Origin: Candidatus Heimdallarchaeota archaeon
GTDB taxonomy: Archaea > Asgardarchaeota > Heimdallarchaeia > Heimdallarchaeales > Heimdallarchaeaceae
Direction of reading: 5' to 3'
Length of the DNA stretch: 7,827 bases
Assembly (NCBI GenBank): GCA_023139025.1
Contig: JAGLOH010000090.1
Span: 1-7,827, forward strand
Position numbers and translations under genes: made by a program. The notes beneath the pieces are model-generated. The model had not been told where the DNA came from. It did no database searches and saw nothing but the letters and a program-made list of their open reading frames with translations. Numbering within the stretch: position 1 is the stretch's first letter; every line of letters begins with the position of its first letter. Of this stretch, positions 1 through 5,356 are shown one piece after another.

Positions 1-396
1 AAATTCATAGTGGTGGGGTTGAAATCGCTCGAAATCACTGATGTTGAGCAATCGTAAATGAGTCGTTAACCTCGTTCCTGTTTCCCCTTCAACCACTACT
101 GGAATATATACTTCAGGTAAAATCACCTCTAAGTTTGGTGTTATACTAGCGTATTCCTCCAAAAATTCTAACACTTCAATATTTATTCTACTTTCAGATA
201 AACTCTTTCCTTCTTCTATAACAAGAAGAAGATCTGAAGGTTGAATAATCTCTGCCATTCCACTTAAATTAGATGCATATCCTCTGACTAAAAGGGTTGT
301 AGAAATATATATGACGAGAGCTAAAGTTAATGTCATTATAGCTTGATAAGTCCTCTTTCTATTATGAAAGAAAAACCGAACACTAAACTTCAGCAT
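1..396 (-). CDS. FtsX/MacB-like ABC transporter permease, N-terminal part (cut by window edge)
   Basis: The reverse-strand frame is open from an ATG at 396 to the window edge (132 codons, no stop), so only the N-terminus is present. It begins with a short basic cytoplasmic stretch (MLKFSVRFFFHNRKRTYQ), then a membrane helix at about residues 19-40. An extracytoplasmic segment follows with PSDLLLVIEEGKSLSESRI, which resembles the start of the MacB-like periplasmic core in FtsX/LolE/MacB permeases. Such permeases work with an ABC ATPase to move lipids or peptides, or to transmit force across the membrane; the substrate cannot be told. An in-frame TAA lies directly before the ATG, which fixes the earliest start. 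A weak SD (GTGAT) lies about 9 bases upstream and a TATA-like box near 431-440. It lies 83 bases downstream of the longin-membrane gene on the same strand. The family call rests on N-terminal architecture only. Confidence 0.68.
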   Translation of the reverse strand, partial: MLKFSVRFFFHNRKRTYQAIMTLTLALVIYISTTLLVRGYASNLSGMAEIIQPSDLLLVIEEGKSLSESRINIEVLEFLEEYASITPNLEVILPEVYIPVVVEGETGTRLTTHLRLLNISDFERFQPHHYEF

Positions 397-430
397 TTAA
401 CATATCACTTTAAAGACATGAATTTCAAAA

Positions 431-440
431 GATATAAAAT
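431..440 (-). promoter_or_regulatory. TATA-like promoter element for the permease gene
   Basis: Read on the minus strand this is ATTTTATATC, centred about 40 bases before the permease ATG at 396. An archaeal start site about 26 bases downstream would give a leader of roughly 14 bases containing the weak SD GTGAT. This suggests the permease has its own promoter and is not simply cotranscribed with the longin-membrane gene. Confidence 0.45.
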
Positions 441-457
441 TTTCTAACTAAAAGGAA

Positions 458-473
458 AGAAGAAAATTCTTCT
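458..473 (-). terminator. possible weak hairpin/T-rich end after the longin-membrane gene
   Basis: A perfect inverted repeat, AGAAGAA and TTCTTCT separated by two bases, lies 7 bases past the stop codon at 480. On the minus strand it is followed by a T-rich stretch (TTCCTTTTAG). The stem is AT-rich and the loop very short, so this is only a weak candidate for a transcript end. Confidence 0.25.
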
Positions 474-479
474 TCTCTA

Positions 480-1802
480 TTACGTTACAATCGGGTAGAG
501 ACCGAAGAACACTAATCTTTGAATAATTAATGTAATGACTATTGCAACAGCAACTGCAAAAATAGATGGTATTCGGGTTTTTGAAGGGGTTACTCTGTTT
601 ACCCCTATACCTAGGAATAGCAAATACCCATATAGAAATATGTTGAGAGGGATTCTGGCAAGCAGTTGAAACTTTATTTCACGCTGTTCGACTCCAAAAC
701 TTGAACTGGTTGGGTTAAATCCAATTGCTTCTAGATATTTTACACCACCGAAAATATAACCTATCATAAATATGAAAACTGCTATAGATGCAATAAAAAC
801 TGCATTACGGTAGATTTTCCACCACTTCTTTTCTCCTAATAATAGTGAATAAATGAGTGGAAAAACAAAAACCCATGTAAACCATGCAAAAATCCCAATA
901 AGCATCTGATCTCCAATATCACTTGTTGCAAAATTTGTAAAATCAAACTCTTCAGTTAAACCACCTATCAATCCTCCTGGAAAGAGAGGATAGACCGTTA
1001 GTTCTGAGAAGAAACCTCCCGCAAATAGCATAAAACTTACGTATACGAGAAAAGATGTTAGAATGTTAATTAGGAAGTAATTAGGTAACAGTTCAGAGTA
1101 ACTTGCTCTTGTTGGTCTAGTCAAATAATCTTTTGTAAATCTGAAAGTATCCTTTACATAAGTGAATTTGAAAAGTAAATAGACTGCTATTGCAGGAATA
1201 GCTATAACTGCTATAAGAAATAGGATATTAAGCGTCAGTGCAGCAGGATTCGATAAAGAACCAAGTAAATCATCCCAGATGAAAGTTCTTATGTCGAAAT
1301 CCGTCATCCCCTTAAACGGTGGGGATCCGAAAATAAGTAGAGAATACCAACACAAAGTTAATGCTACAAAAAATGTTGCTAAATAGTCTCTTATTCTGAA
1401 TTTCCTTTTTTGAGTGTCCAAATACCATAGTTTCTTGTAAATTATTTCTGTAGCATCAGCTTCAAAATCAGTTAATACCAATCCATCTACTCTTACTTCA
1501 CCATATTTTTCATAGAATCTCTTAGCAATCAAATCTAGTAATTCTTGGGTGTCTTTTGTATCCATTCTTTTATCTACTGATATAACAAACAATAAATCGT
1601 TCTCCTCTTCTTGAAAAAGTATTCTTGAAGTTACCATTTCAAATTCAGAAATTCTTTCCTTTTGGGTTTCTGTTGCCATTGAATAAATTGCGCTCATTAA
1701 CCCGCCTGTTAGTGCAACATCAACAGCTTCTTCTGTTTTTTCGAATTCTTGACTATAGAAAATTTGACCATAGGTTGTTAGAATAAGCAGATGTTTAATC
1801 AA
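480..1802 (-). CDS. Longin-like domain fused to a seven-helix membrane protein
   Basis: 440 residues. Residues 1-100 look like a longin/profilin-like fold: strand LLILTTYGQIFYSQEF, helix DVALTGGLMSAIYSM, paired strands around RILFQEEENDLLFVISVDK, and helix DTQELLDLIAKRFYEKYG. This layout matches small longin-like proteins abundant in Asgard archaea, relatives of eukaryotic trafficking longin domains (family knowledge). After a basic linker (QKRKFRIRD) come about seven hydrophobic helices near 140-158, 190-212, 242-263, 299-322, 333-353, 380-400 and 412-432. That puts the longin domain in the cytoplasm and the C-terminus outside. The start is TTG: a stop lies six codons upstream with no ATG between, the first internal ATG (codon 36) would delete half the longin domain, and a GGGG tract sits about 9 bases upstream. 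The function is unknown. It may be a membrane platform for cytosolic partners such as small GTPases (inference). I do not recognise the membrane part. Confidence 0.75.
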   Translation of the reverse strand: MIKHLLILTTYGQIFYSQEFEKTEEAVDVALTGGLMSAIYSMATETQKERISEFEMVTSRILFQEEENDLLFVISVDKRMDTKDTQELLDLIAKRFYEKYGEVRVDGLVLTDFEADATEIIYKKLWYLDTQKRKFRIRDYLATFFVALTLCWYSLLIFGSPPFKGMTDFDIRTFIWDDLLGSLSNPAALTLNILFLIAVIAIPAIAVYLLFKFTYVKDTFRFTKDYLTRPTRASYSELLPNYFLINILTSFLVYVSFMLFAGGFFSELTVYPLFPGGLIGGLTEEFDFTNFATSDIGDQMLIGIFAWFTWVFVFPLIYSLLLGEKKWWKIYRNAVFIASIAVFIFMIGYIFGGVKYLEAIGFNPTSSSFGVEQREIKFQLLARIPLNIFLYGYLLFLGIGVNRVTPSKTRIPSIFAVAVAIVITLIIQRLVFFGLYPIVT

Positions 1803-1850
1803 GGTGGTATTCCCCTTTTCCTATAACTCATAATAGAAACCCCTCTCCTA

Positions 1851-1859
1851 AAAATATTA
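1851..1859 (-). promoter_or_regulatory. TATA-like element for the longin-membrane gene
   Basis: The minus strand reads TAATATTTT, about 52 bases before the TTG start at 1802. A start site 26 bases downstream would leave a leader of about 27 bases carrying the GGGG tract. It is supported by position and composition only. Confidence 0.3.
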
Positions 1860-1879
1860 CGGAAGTTTTCAGGAAATAG

Positions 1880-1885
1880 AAAAAA
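1880..1885 (-). terminator. oligo-T transcript end after the hydrolase gene
   Basis: Six consecutive T on the minus strand, within CTCTTTTTTCTATTTCC, begin 17 bases after the hydrolase stop codon. No strong stem precedes it, and archaeal polymerase can terminate on a T-tract alone. It would separate the hydrolase from the downstream longin-membrane gene. Confidence 0.4.
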
Positions 1886-1901
1886 GAGTGGTTTAGAAGA
1901 A

Positions 1902-3155
1902 TTAGGTGCCTTCAAAGTAGGCATCCTTATAGGCTTCTTGTTCAGGAGTCAATTTATCTATTTTATATCCCATGAGTGACAGTTTTAATCCAGCTATTTT
2001 TCTATCTTGTTCATCTGGAATATCATATACTTTATTTTCGAGATTTTTGCCTTCTTTTGCAAGCTGAATTAAGCTTAATAATTGGTTCGCAAATGACATA
2101 TCCATAACTTCTGAAGGATGACCCTCAGCAGCAGATAAGTTTACTAATCTTCCTTTTGCTAGAAGATACACTTTTCTACCATCTGACATTTGATATTCTT
2201 CATTATTTTTTCTTATTTCTCTTTTTGATGTGCTTAAATCTTCTAACGCTTGGATGTTTATTTCAGCATCATAGTGTCCAGTATTGCATACAATTGCACC
2301 CTCTTTCATACTTTCAAAGTGATTTTTTACAATTATATCCTTCATCCCAGTTGCGGTAATAAATAAATCACCCAAACTTGCGGCTTCATCCATCTTCATA
2401 ACCCTAAACCCATCCATTGCAGCCTTAAGAGCTTGAACTGGATTAACTTCAGTTATTATTACATCTGCTCCTAATCCTGATGCATTCTTAGCTAAACCTT
2501 TTCCACAATGTCCATAACCTGCAATAACAACGATTTTACCAGCAATTATAATGTTAGTTGATCTCAACACTCCATCTAATGTGGATTGACCAGTACCATA
2601 TACATTATCAAAATCACTTTTTGTTTCTGCATCATTTACCGCAATTATTGGATACAAGAGTTTGTCAGCTCTGTCCATTGCTCTTAATCTGTGAACACCA
2701 GTTGTTGTTTCTTCGGTCCCACCTATCATAGTTTCAGCTAGATCTGAAAATTCAGAATGAACTCGAAATATTAGATCAGCTCCGTCATCTAAAGTTAAAG
2801 TAGGTTTGAATTCCAAAACTTTGTCTATTGCCCAATAAAATTCTTCATTGGACATTCCATACCATGCAAAGATTGGAATATCTTTAACTGCCAAAGCAGC
2901 TGCAATATCGTCTTTTGTAGACAAAGGATTACATCCACTCCAAGAAACCTCTGCTCCAGATGCAATCAAAGTTTCGACTAAAACAGCAGTTTCTTTAGTT
3001 ACATGAAGACATCCAGCTATCCTCATACCTTCTAATGGTTTTGTTTCTGCAAATTCTCTTCTTAATTCCATAAGAACAGGCATCCTAGACTCTGCCCAGT
3101 CAATATTCTTTCGACCCTCTTCAGCTAGACTTATATCCTTAATTTTGTATTCCAT
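1902..3155 (-). CDS. ahcY: S-adenosylhomocysteine hydrolase (adenosylhomocysteinase)
   Basis: 417-residue NAD-dependent cytosolic enzyme that splits S-adenosylhomocysteine into adenosine and homocysteine, relieving product inhibition of SAM-dependent methyltransferases. By comparison with the family, the catalytic set is present: H51 (HVTKETAVL), D124, E149 (GGTEETTTGVHRL), K179 and D183 (TKSDFDNVYGTGQS), H294 (NTGHYDAEI) and H346 (AEGHPSEVM). The Rossmann NAD site is GYGHCGKG at 213-220, with E236 placed to bind the NAD ribose. The length and C-terminus (MGYKIDKLTPEQEAYKDAYFEGT region) fit the shorter archaeal/Thermotoga type, without the insertion of many bacterial enzymes or the eukaryotic Lys/Tyr tail that reaches the neighbouring subunit. 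The ATG at 3155 has SD GGGAG four bases upstream. It is divergent from the phosphodiesterase gene. No methionine-cycle gene is adjacent. Confidence 0.97.
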   Translation of the reverse strand: MEYKIKDISLAEEGRKNIDWAESRMPVLMELRREFAETKPLEGMRIAGCLHVTKETAVLVETLIASGAEVSWSGCNPLSTKDDIAAALAVKDIPIFAWYGMSNEEFYWAIDKVLEFKPTLTLDDGADLIFRVHSEFSDLAETMIGGTEETTTGVHRLRAMDRADKLLYPIIAVNDAETKSDFDNVYGTGQSTLDGVLRSTNIIIAGKIVVIAGYGHCGKGLAKNASGLGADVIITEVNPVQALKAAMDGFRVMKMDEAASLGDLFITATGMKDIIVKNHFESMKEGAIVCNTGHYDAEINIQALEDLSTSKREIRKNNEEYQMSDGRKVYLLAKGRLVNLSAAEGHPSEVMDMSFANQLLSLIQLAKEGKNLENKVYDIPDEQDRKIAGLKLSLMGYKIDKLTPEQEAYKDAYFEGT

Positions 3156-3181
3156 GTTTCTCCCATCTTCTTCAATTTTAA

Positions 3182-3189
3182 AAATATAT
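3182..3189 (-). promoter_or_regulatory. TATA-like element for the hydrolase gene
   Basis: The minus strand reads ATATATTT within an AT-rich run, centred about 30 bases before the ATG at 3155. A start site 26 bases downstream falls at or inside the GGGAG SD, so either the leader is extremely short or the true box lies slightly further upstream. Confidence 0.4.
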
Positions 3190-3213
3190 CGAGTTGAGAT
3201 TTTTTGAAAAACA

Positions 3214-3231
3214 CAAGATTAATCAATCTTG
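3214..3231. repeat. perfect inverted repeat (7-4-7) between the divergent hydrolase and phosphodiesterase genes
   Basis: CAAGATT and AATCTTG are separated by AATC. The arms are offset by 11 bases, about one helical turn, as expected for a dimeric helix-turn-helix operator. It lies 16 bases before the phosphodiesterase ATG, where its core promoter would be, and about 25 bases upstream of the hydrolase TATA-like box, so one protein could affect both genes. It is followed by A10 on the plus strand and not T, so it is not an intrinsic terminator. The regulatory role is inferred. Confidence 0.5.
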
Positions 3232-3247
3232 AAAAAAAAAAGATAAT

Positions 3248-3967
3248 ATGGTTGAATATACATCACCTTTGATTATTGCTCACAGAGGTGCTTCTATGGA
3301 CAAACATGAGAATTCCATTGAAGCATTTGACTTAGCTGTTAAGCAAAAAGCCGATATGATAGAGTTGGATGCTCATCTGACTAAGGATGGTTATTTTGTC
3401 GTCCTTCATAATAACACAATCCCCTATAAGGATGGCAATATAGTAATTGCTCAATCAAATCTTGAAACCATTCGAAAATTCAAACTACCAAATGGTGATC
3501 CTATTCCTCTATTAGAAGATGTTCTTAAGCAATTCCTCTCGAAAATTAAATTTAATATAGAATTAAAGTGTGATGTGACGAAGAAACAATTCGATTCTCT
3601 TTTAAATGAAGTAGGTGGAGACAATTCCAGAATTCTTGTAAGTTCATTTCTTCATGAACCCATTGTAAACCTAAAAAATAAAACTCTAGGTTATGAACTG
3701 GCTTTTCTCTATATCTTCCCTATGTATCAAAACAAGAGTGTAGCTCTCAATGATTTTATTGATGCTATGAATCCTTTCCACAAATTTCTGACTAAGAAAG
3801 CAGTGAATTTTTATCATAAGCAAGGTAAGAAAGTTTATCCTTGGACAATTAATGATGAGAAGCATATTAGAAAACTAGTTAGAAGAAATGTGGATGGAAT
3901 TATTACTGATCTCCCCAAACAAACAAGAGAAATAATATCTTTAGAGCTTGAGAAACTAAATGGCTAA
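3248..3967 (+). CDS. Glycerophosphodiester phosphodiesterase (GDPD family)
   Basis: 239 residues, a normal single-domain GDPD length, with a TIM-barrel pattern from end to end. It hydrolyses glycerophosphodiesters to glycerol phosphate plus an alcohol, typically in membrane-lipid headgroup turnover. Expected residues are seen: H12-R13 in IIAHRGAS, E21-N22-S23 (the usual ENT), metal ligands E39 and D41 in MIELDAHLTKDG, H54 in VVLHNN, E105 and K107 in FNIELK, then SSF and the C-terminal WTIN...VDGIITDLP. The usual HD after strand three is HN here (N55), a mild departure. There is no signal peptide, so it is cytosolic. The ATG at 3248 has no SD and is preceded by A10. The stop codon overlaps that of the convergent gene by 4 bases (3964-3967). 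Its physiological substrate (archaeal glycerol-1-phosphate or imported glycerol-3-phosphate diesters) is not determinable. Confidence 0.93.
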   Translation: MVEYTSPLIIAHRGASMDKHENSIEAFDLAVKQKADMIELDAHLTKDGYFVVLHNNTIPYKDGNIVIAQSNLETIRKFKLPNGDPIPLLEDVLKQFLSKIKFNIELKCDVTKKQFDSLLNEVGGDNSRILVSSFLHEPIVNLKNKTLGYELAFLYIFPMYQNKSVALNDFIDAMNPFHKFLTKKAVNFYHKQGKKVYPWTINDEKHIRKLVRRNVDGIITDLPKQTREIISLELEKLNG

Positions 3968-4695
3968 TAGTATTTGACTAAAGAGAATGAATATTCTTGC
4001 CATTTTGCAATTTGATTAACATTTTCGAGAAGTTCCTCTTCTTTGCTTTTTTCTACATTAAAGATCATACTTACAATCTCAGGTGAATAACCTGATTCAA
4101 GTATTTTCTTGTAATCAGTAGGTTCTTCGATTATTTCCAATTTATAGTCTCCTTCCTTAGAAATCATTAACTCTATGATATCAGGTTTAATCCCTTCTTG
4201 GATTTTATTAAATATTTGAACAAATTCAGTTCTTTTCTCTAACTCTTTGCTTACTCTGAGAATAGCAACATTGAACAATCCTTCATTTACTAAAACAGGA
4301 ATTAACCAGAAGGATTGGCTTGGAATAGTTAATTCTGCAATAGAACAATCATTTTTCTTTATTTCCTCATCTAAATCTTGTGCCAATTCTTTAGCTCTTT
4401 CCTCAGTTTGTTCCTCAGGAAGTAAAACAATTTCATCGATTGCAAAGATGTTTGTCACAGTTTTTTTTCCACTAGCTTCTTCTTCTTCTTCCTCAACTTC
4501 TCTTTCTTTTAACCAGATTAGATAGCCAGTAAACTTCTCCCCCGATTTTATTAGACTGATTTTAGCATTTATATCTTCTAGAGTAGAATCAACAAACATT
4601 TCTATTGTGATTTCATTACCATAGAGTGATTTTACTAGTTTTTCTAGCTCCTTGGAGGTTTTGGGATTTTTAACTTCAGTAAACATCTCTGACAC
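3964..4695 (-). CDS. Hypothetical acidic protein, possible degenerate GNAT fold
   Basis: 243 residues from a GTG at 4695, or 240 from the ATG at 4686. I do not recognise a family with certainty. Residues about 56-152 follow a GNAT acetyltransferase order: strand TGYLIWLKE, strand FAIDEIVLLPEE, helix ERAKELAQDLDEEIKK, strand IAELTIP, helix SFWLIPVLVNEGLF and strand VAILRVSKE. However, the acetyl-CoA loop (R/Q-x-x-G-x-G/A) appears as glycine-free EQTEERA, so catalysis is doubtful. A glutamate run (E68-E73), encoded by a GAA/GAG-rich tract at 4472-4500, sits in the loop between strands. The C-terminal 90 residues (154-243) are charged and helical, with no transmembrane segment or signal. The ATG start fits a leaderless transcript from the TATA-like box at 4711-4720, and neither start has a good SD. 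It overlaps the phosphodiesterase gene tail-to-tail by 4 bases. Confidence 0.7.
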   Translation of the reverse strand: MSEMFTEVKNPKTSKELEKLVKSLYGNEITIEMFVDSTLEDINAKISLIKSGEKFTGYLIWLKEREVEEEEEEASGKKTVTNIFAIDEIVLLPEEQTEERAKELAQDLDEEIKKNDCSIAELTIPSQSFWLIPVLVNEGLFNVAILRVSKELEKRTEFVQIFNKIQEGIKPDIIELMISKEGDYKLEIIEEPTDYKKILESGYSPEIVSMIFNVEKSKEEELLENVNQIAKWQEYSFSLVKYY

Positions 4696-4710
4696 GGTAT
4701 GAGCTATATC

Positions 4711-4720
4711 TAAATAAAAC
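4711..4720 (-). promoter_or_regulatory. TATA-like element for the acidic hypothetical gene
   Basis: The minus strand reads GTTTTATTTA, centred about 20 bases before the GTG at 4695 and about 29 before the ATG at 4686. The archaeal spacing of about 26 bases favours a leaderless mRNA starting near the ATG at 4686. Confidence 0.45.
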
Positions 4721-4749
4721 TATTCTTTTTAACGATGTTACTTAAAACT

Positions 4750-4784
4750 GAAAAATAAAAGAAAAATAAAAAAGAAGGAAAAAT
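4750..4784 (-). terminator. multi-T terminator after the pilin gene
   Basis: Directly after the pilin stop, the minus strand holds several T-runs of four to six (TTTTTT, TTTTT, TTTT, TTTTT), interrupted by single A or C, with no stem. This is the standard look of an archaeal intrinsic, T-tract terminator, and it separates the pilin from the downstream acidic gene's promoter. Confidence 0.6.
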
Positions 4785-5192
4785 TTATGCAGTGTGTGTA
4801 AACGATTTTGATACTTCTGCAAACTCTAATGTAATATCATAATCTGTTCCAACGCTAAATGCACCAACTATGTATATCATATCGGTACCTTCTGCTACTA
4901 TCACTACGTAAATCATACTACTTCCTGTTGGCGTTTCAAGAAGTTGTACTCCTGTTAAACCAGTGACAGTTACACTCGTGATATTAAGTGATCCGCCTAT
5001 GGCATCCACTTTAACTTCTATAGATCTATTTACGCCATCAACATCATTTGATCCTGGTGTAATTATGAGCGTTGCTTCGCTTTTGGGTTGTAACATTGGA
5101 ATTACTACTAAGAACACAATGGCTGCTGCTGCTGTAACTAGAGCAATTAGCAAAACTGTTGCGATTACTGGAGATACTCCTCGTTTCTTCAT
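4785..5192 (-). CDS. Archaeal type IV pilin-like protein (Pilin_N/archaellin-type N-terminus)
   Basis: 135 residues from the ATG at 5192. The N-terminus MKKRGVSPVIATVLLIALV is the classic archaeal class III prepilin signal: short basic leader, glycine (G5) as likely cleavage point for a PibD/FlaK-like prepilin peptidase, SPVIA motif, then a hydrophobic helix at about 9-33 that anchors the prepilin and forms the filament core. After PKSEA the rest (40-135) alternates beta strands rich in T, S, V and G, typical of a surface pilin head. It would be secreted and either assembled into a filament or left as a membrane-anchored surface protein. A GTG at 5204 would add MNYK, but that GTG lies within the SD (GGTGA, 8 bases before the ATG), so the ATG is preferred. 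No assembly ATPase, platform protein or prepilin peptidase is in the window. A perfect inverted repeat lies just upstream. Confidence 0.9.
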   Translation of the reverse strand: MKKRGVSPVIATVLLIALVTAAAAIVFLVVIPMLQPKSEATLIITPGSNDVDGVNRSIEVKVDAIGGSLNITSVTVTGLTGVQLLETPTGSSMIYVVIVAEGTDMIYIVGAFSVGTDYDITLEFAEVSKSFTHTA

Positions 5193-5200
5193 TTTATAAT

Positions 5201-5205
5201 TCACC
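5201..5205 (-). promoter_or_regulatory. Shine-Dalgarno site that decides the pilin start
   Basis: The minus strand GGTGA matches the complement of the archaeal 16S tail (AUCACCUCC) and lies 8 bases before the ATG at 5192. It contains the alternative GTG at 5204, which argues against that GTG being the start. Confidence 0.7.
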
Positions 5206-5206
5206 C

Positions 5207-5224
5207 TTGATTATTATTAATCAA
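5207..5224. repeat. perfect inverted repeat (7-4-7) just upstream of the pilin SD
   Basis: TTGATTA and TAATCAA are separated by TTAT. It lies between TATA-like sequence (about 5237-5253, minus strand) and the SD, across the expected pilin start site of transcription. It could be a repressor operator or a small mRNA 5' hairpin. Its geometry is the same as the repeats at 3214-3231 and 5285-5302. Confidence 0.5.
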
Positions 5225-5284
5225 AGAAAATACCCAAATATTACTTAAAAAAGTAGCGGTTGTCTTAACGCTCTGGAATTATTC

Positions 5285-5302
5285 ATTAGTAGAATTACTA
5301 AT
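5285..5302. repeat. perfect inverted repeat (7-4-7) upstream of the zinc-ribbon gene
   Basis: ATTAGTA and TACTAAT are separated by GAAT. It lies about 18 bases upstream of the TATA-like box of the plus-strand zinc-ribbon gene, and 61 bases further from the pilin gene than the repeat at 5207-5224. It is a candidate activator or operator site. The arm sequence differs from the other two repeats although the spacing is identical. Confidence 0.45.
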
Positions 5303-5319
5303 TTTGCAGATTAACAATT

Positions 5320-5328
5320 ATTTATATT
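5320..5328 (+). promoter_or_regulatory. TATA box for the zinc-ribbon gene
   Basis: ATTTATATT is a good archaeal TATA match, centred about 33 bases before the ATG at 5357. A start about 26 bases downstream would leave a leader of about 7 bases, too short for an SD, and none is seen. Confidence 0.6.
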
Positions 5329-5356
5329 GGAGTATGTCCTTAGTTAAACGGAACAA

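Noticed and set aside
2156..2359. 67-codon plus-strand open frame inside the hydrolase gene
   Set aside because: It is antisense to a strongly conserved gene, of low complexity (F/L-rich), and lacks an SD or promoter.
3214..3241. Inverted repeat followed by a ten-base A run read as an intrinsic terminator
   Set aside because: On the plus strand the hairpin is followed by A and not U, and on the minus strand the T-run comes before the hairpin. It lies between divergent starts, where no transcript should end.
3156..3247. SAM or SAH riboswitch upstream of the hydrolase
   Set aside because: The whole divergent gap is only 92 bases, AT-rich, and shows no multi-helix structure or known riboswitch motif.
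4472..4500. GAA-type trinucleotide repeat as a phase-variable tract
   Set aside because: The repeat is imperfect and encodes an acidic loop in frame. Gain or loss of triplets would not shift the frame, so there is no on/off switch.
4247..4525. 92-codon plus-strand open frame opposite the acidic hypothetical gene
   Set aside because: Its serine runs are simply the complement of the GAA/GAG-rich glutamate codons on the other strand.
4963..5199. 78-codon plus-strand open frame opposite the pilin gene
   Set aside because: It is a shadow of the pilin coding frame, with no start signal of its own.
5193..5204. GTG at 5204 as the pilin start
   Set aside because: The GTG is part of the GGTGA SD; the ATG at 5192 has correct spacing and gives the standard short prepilin leader.
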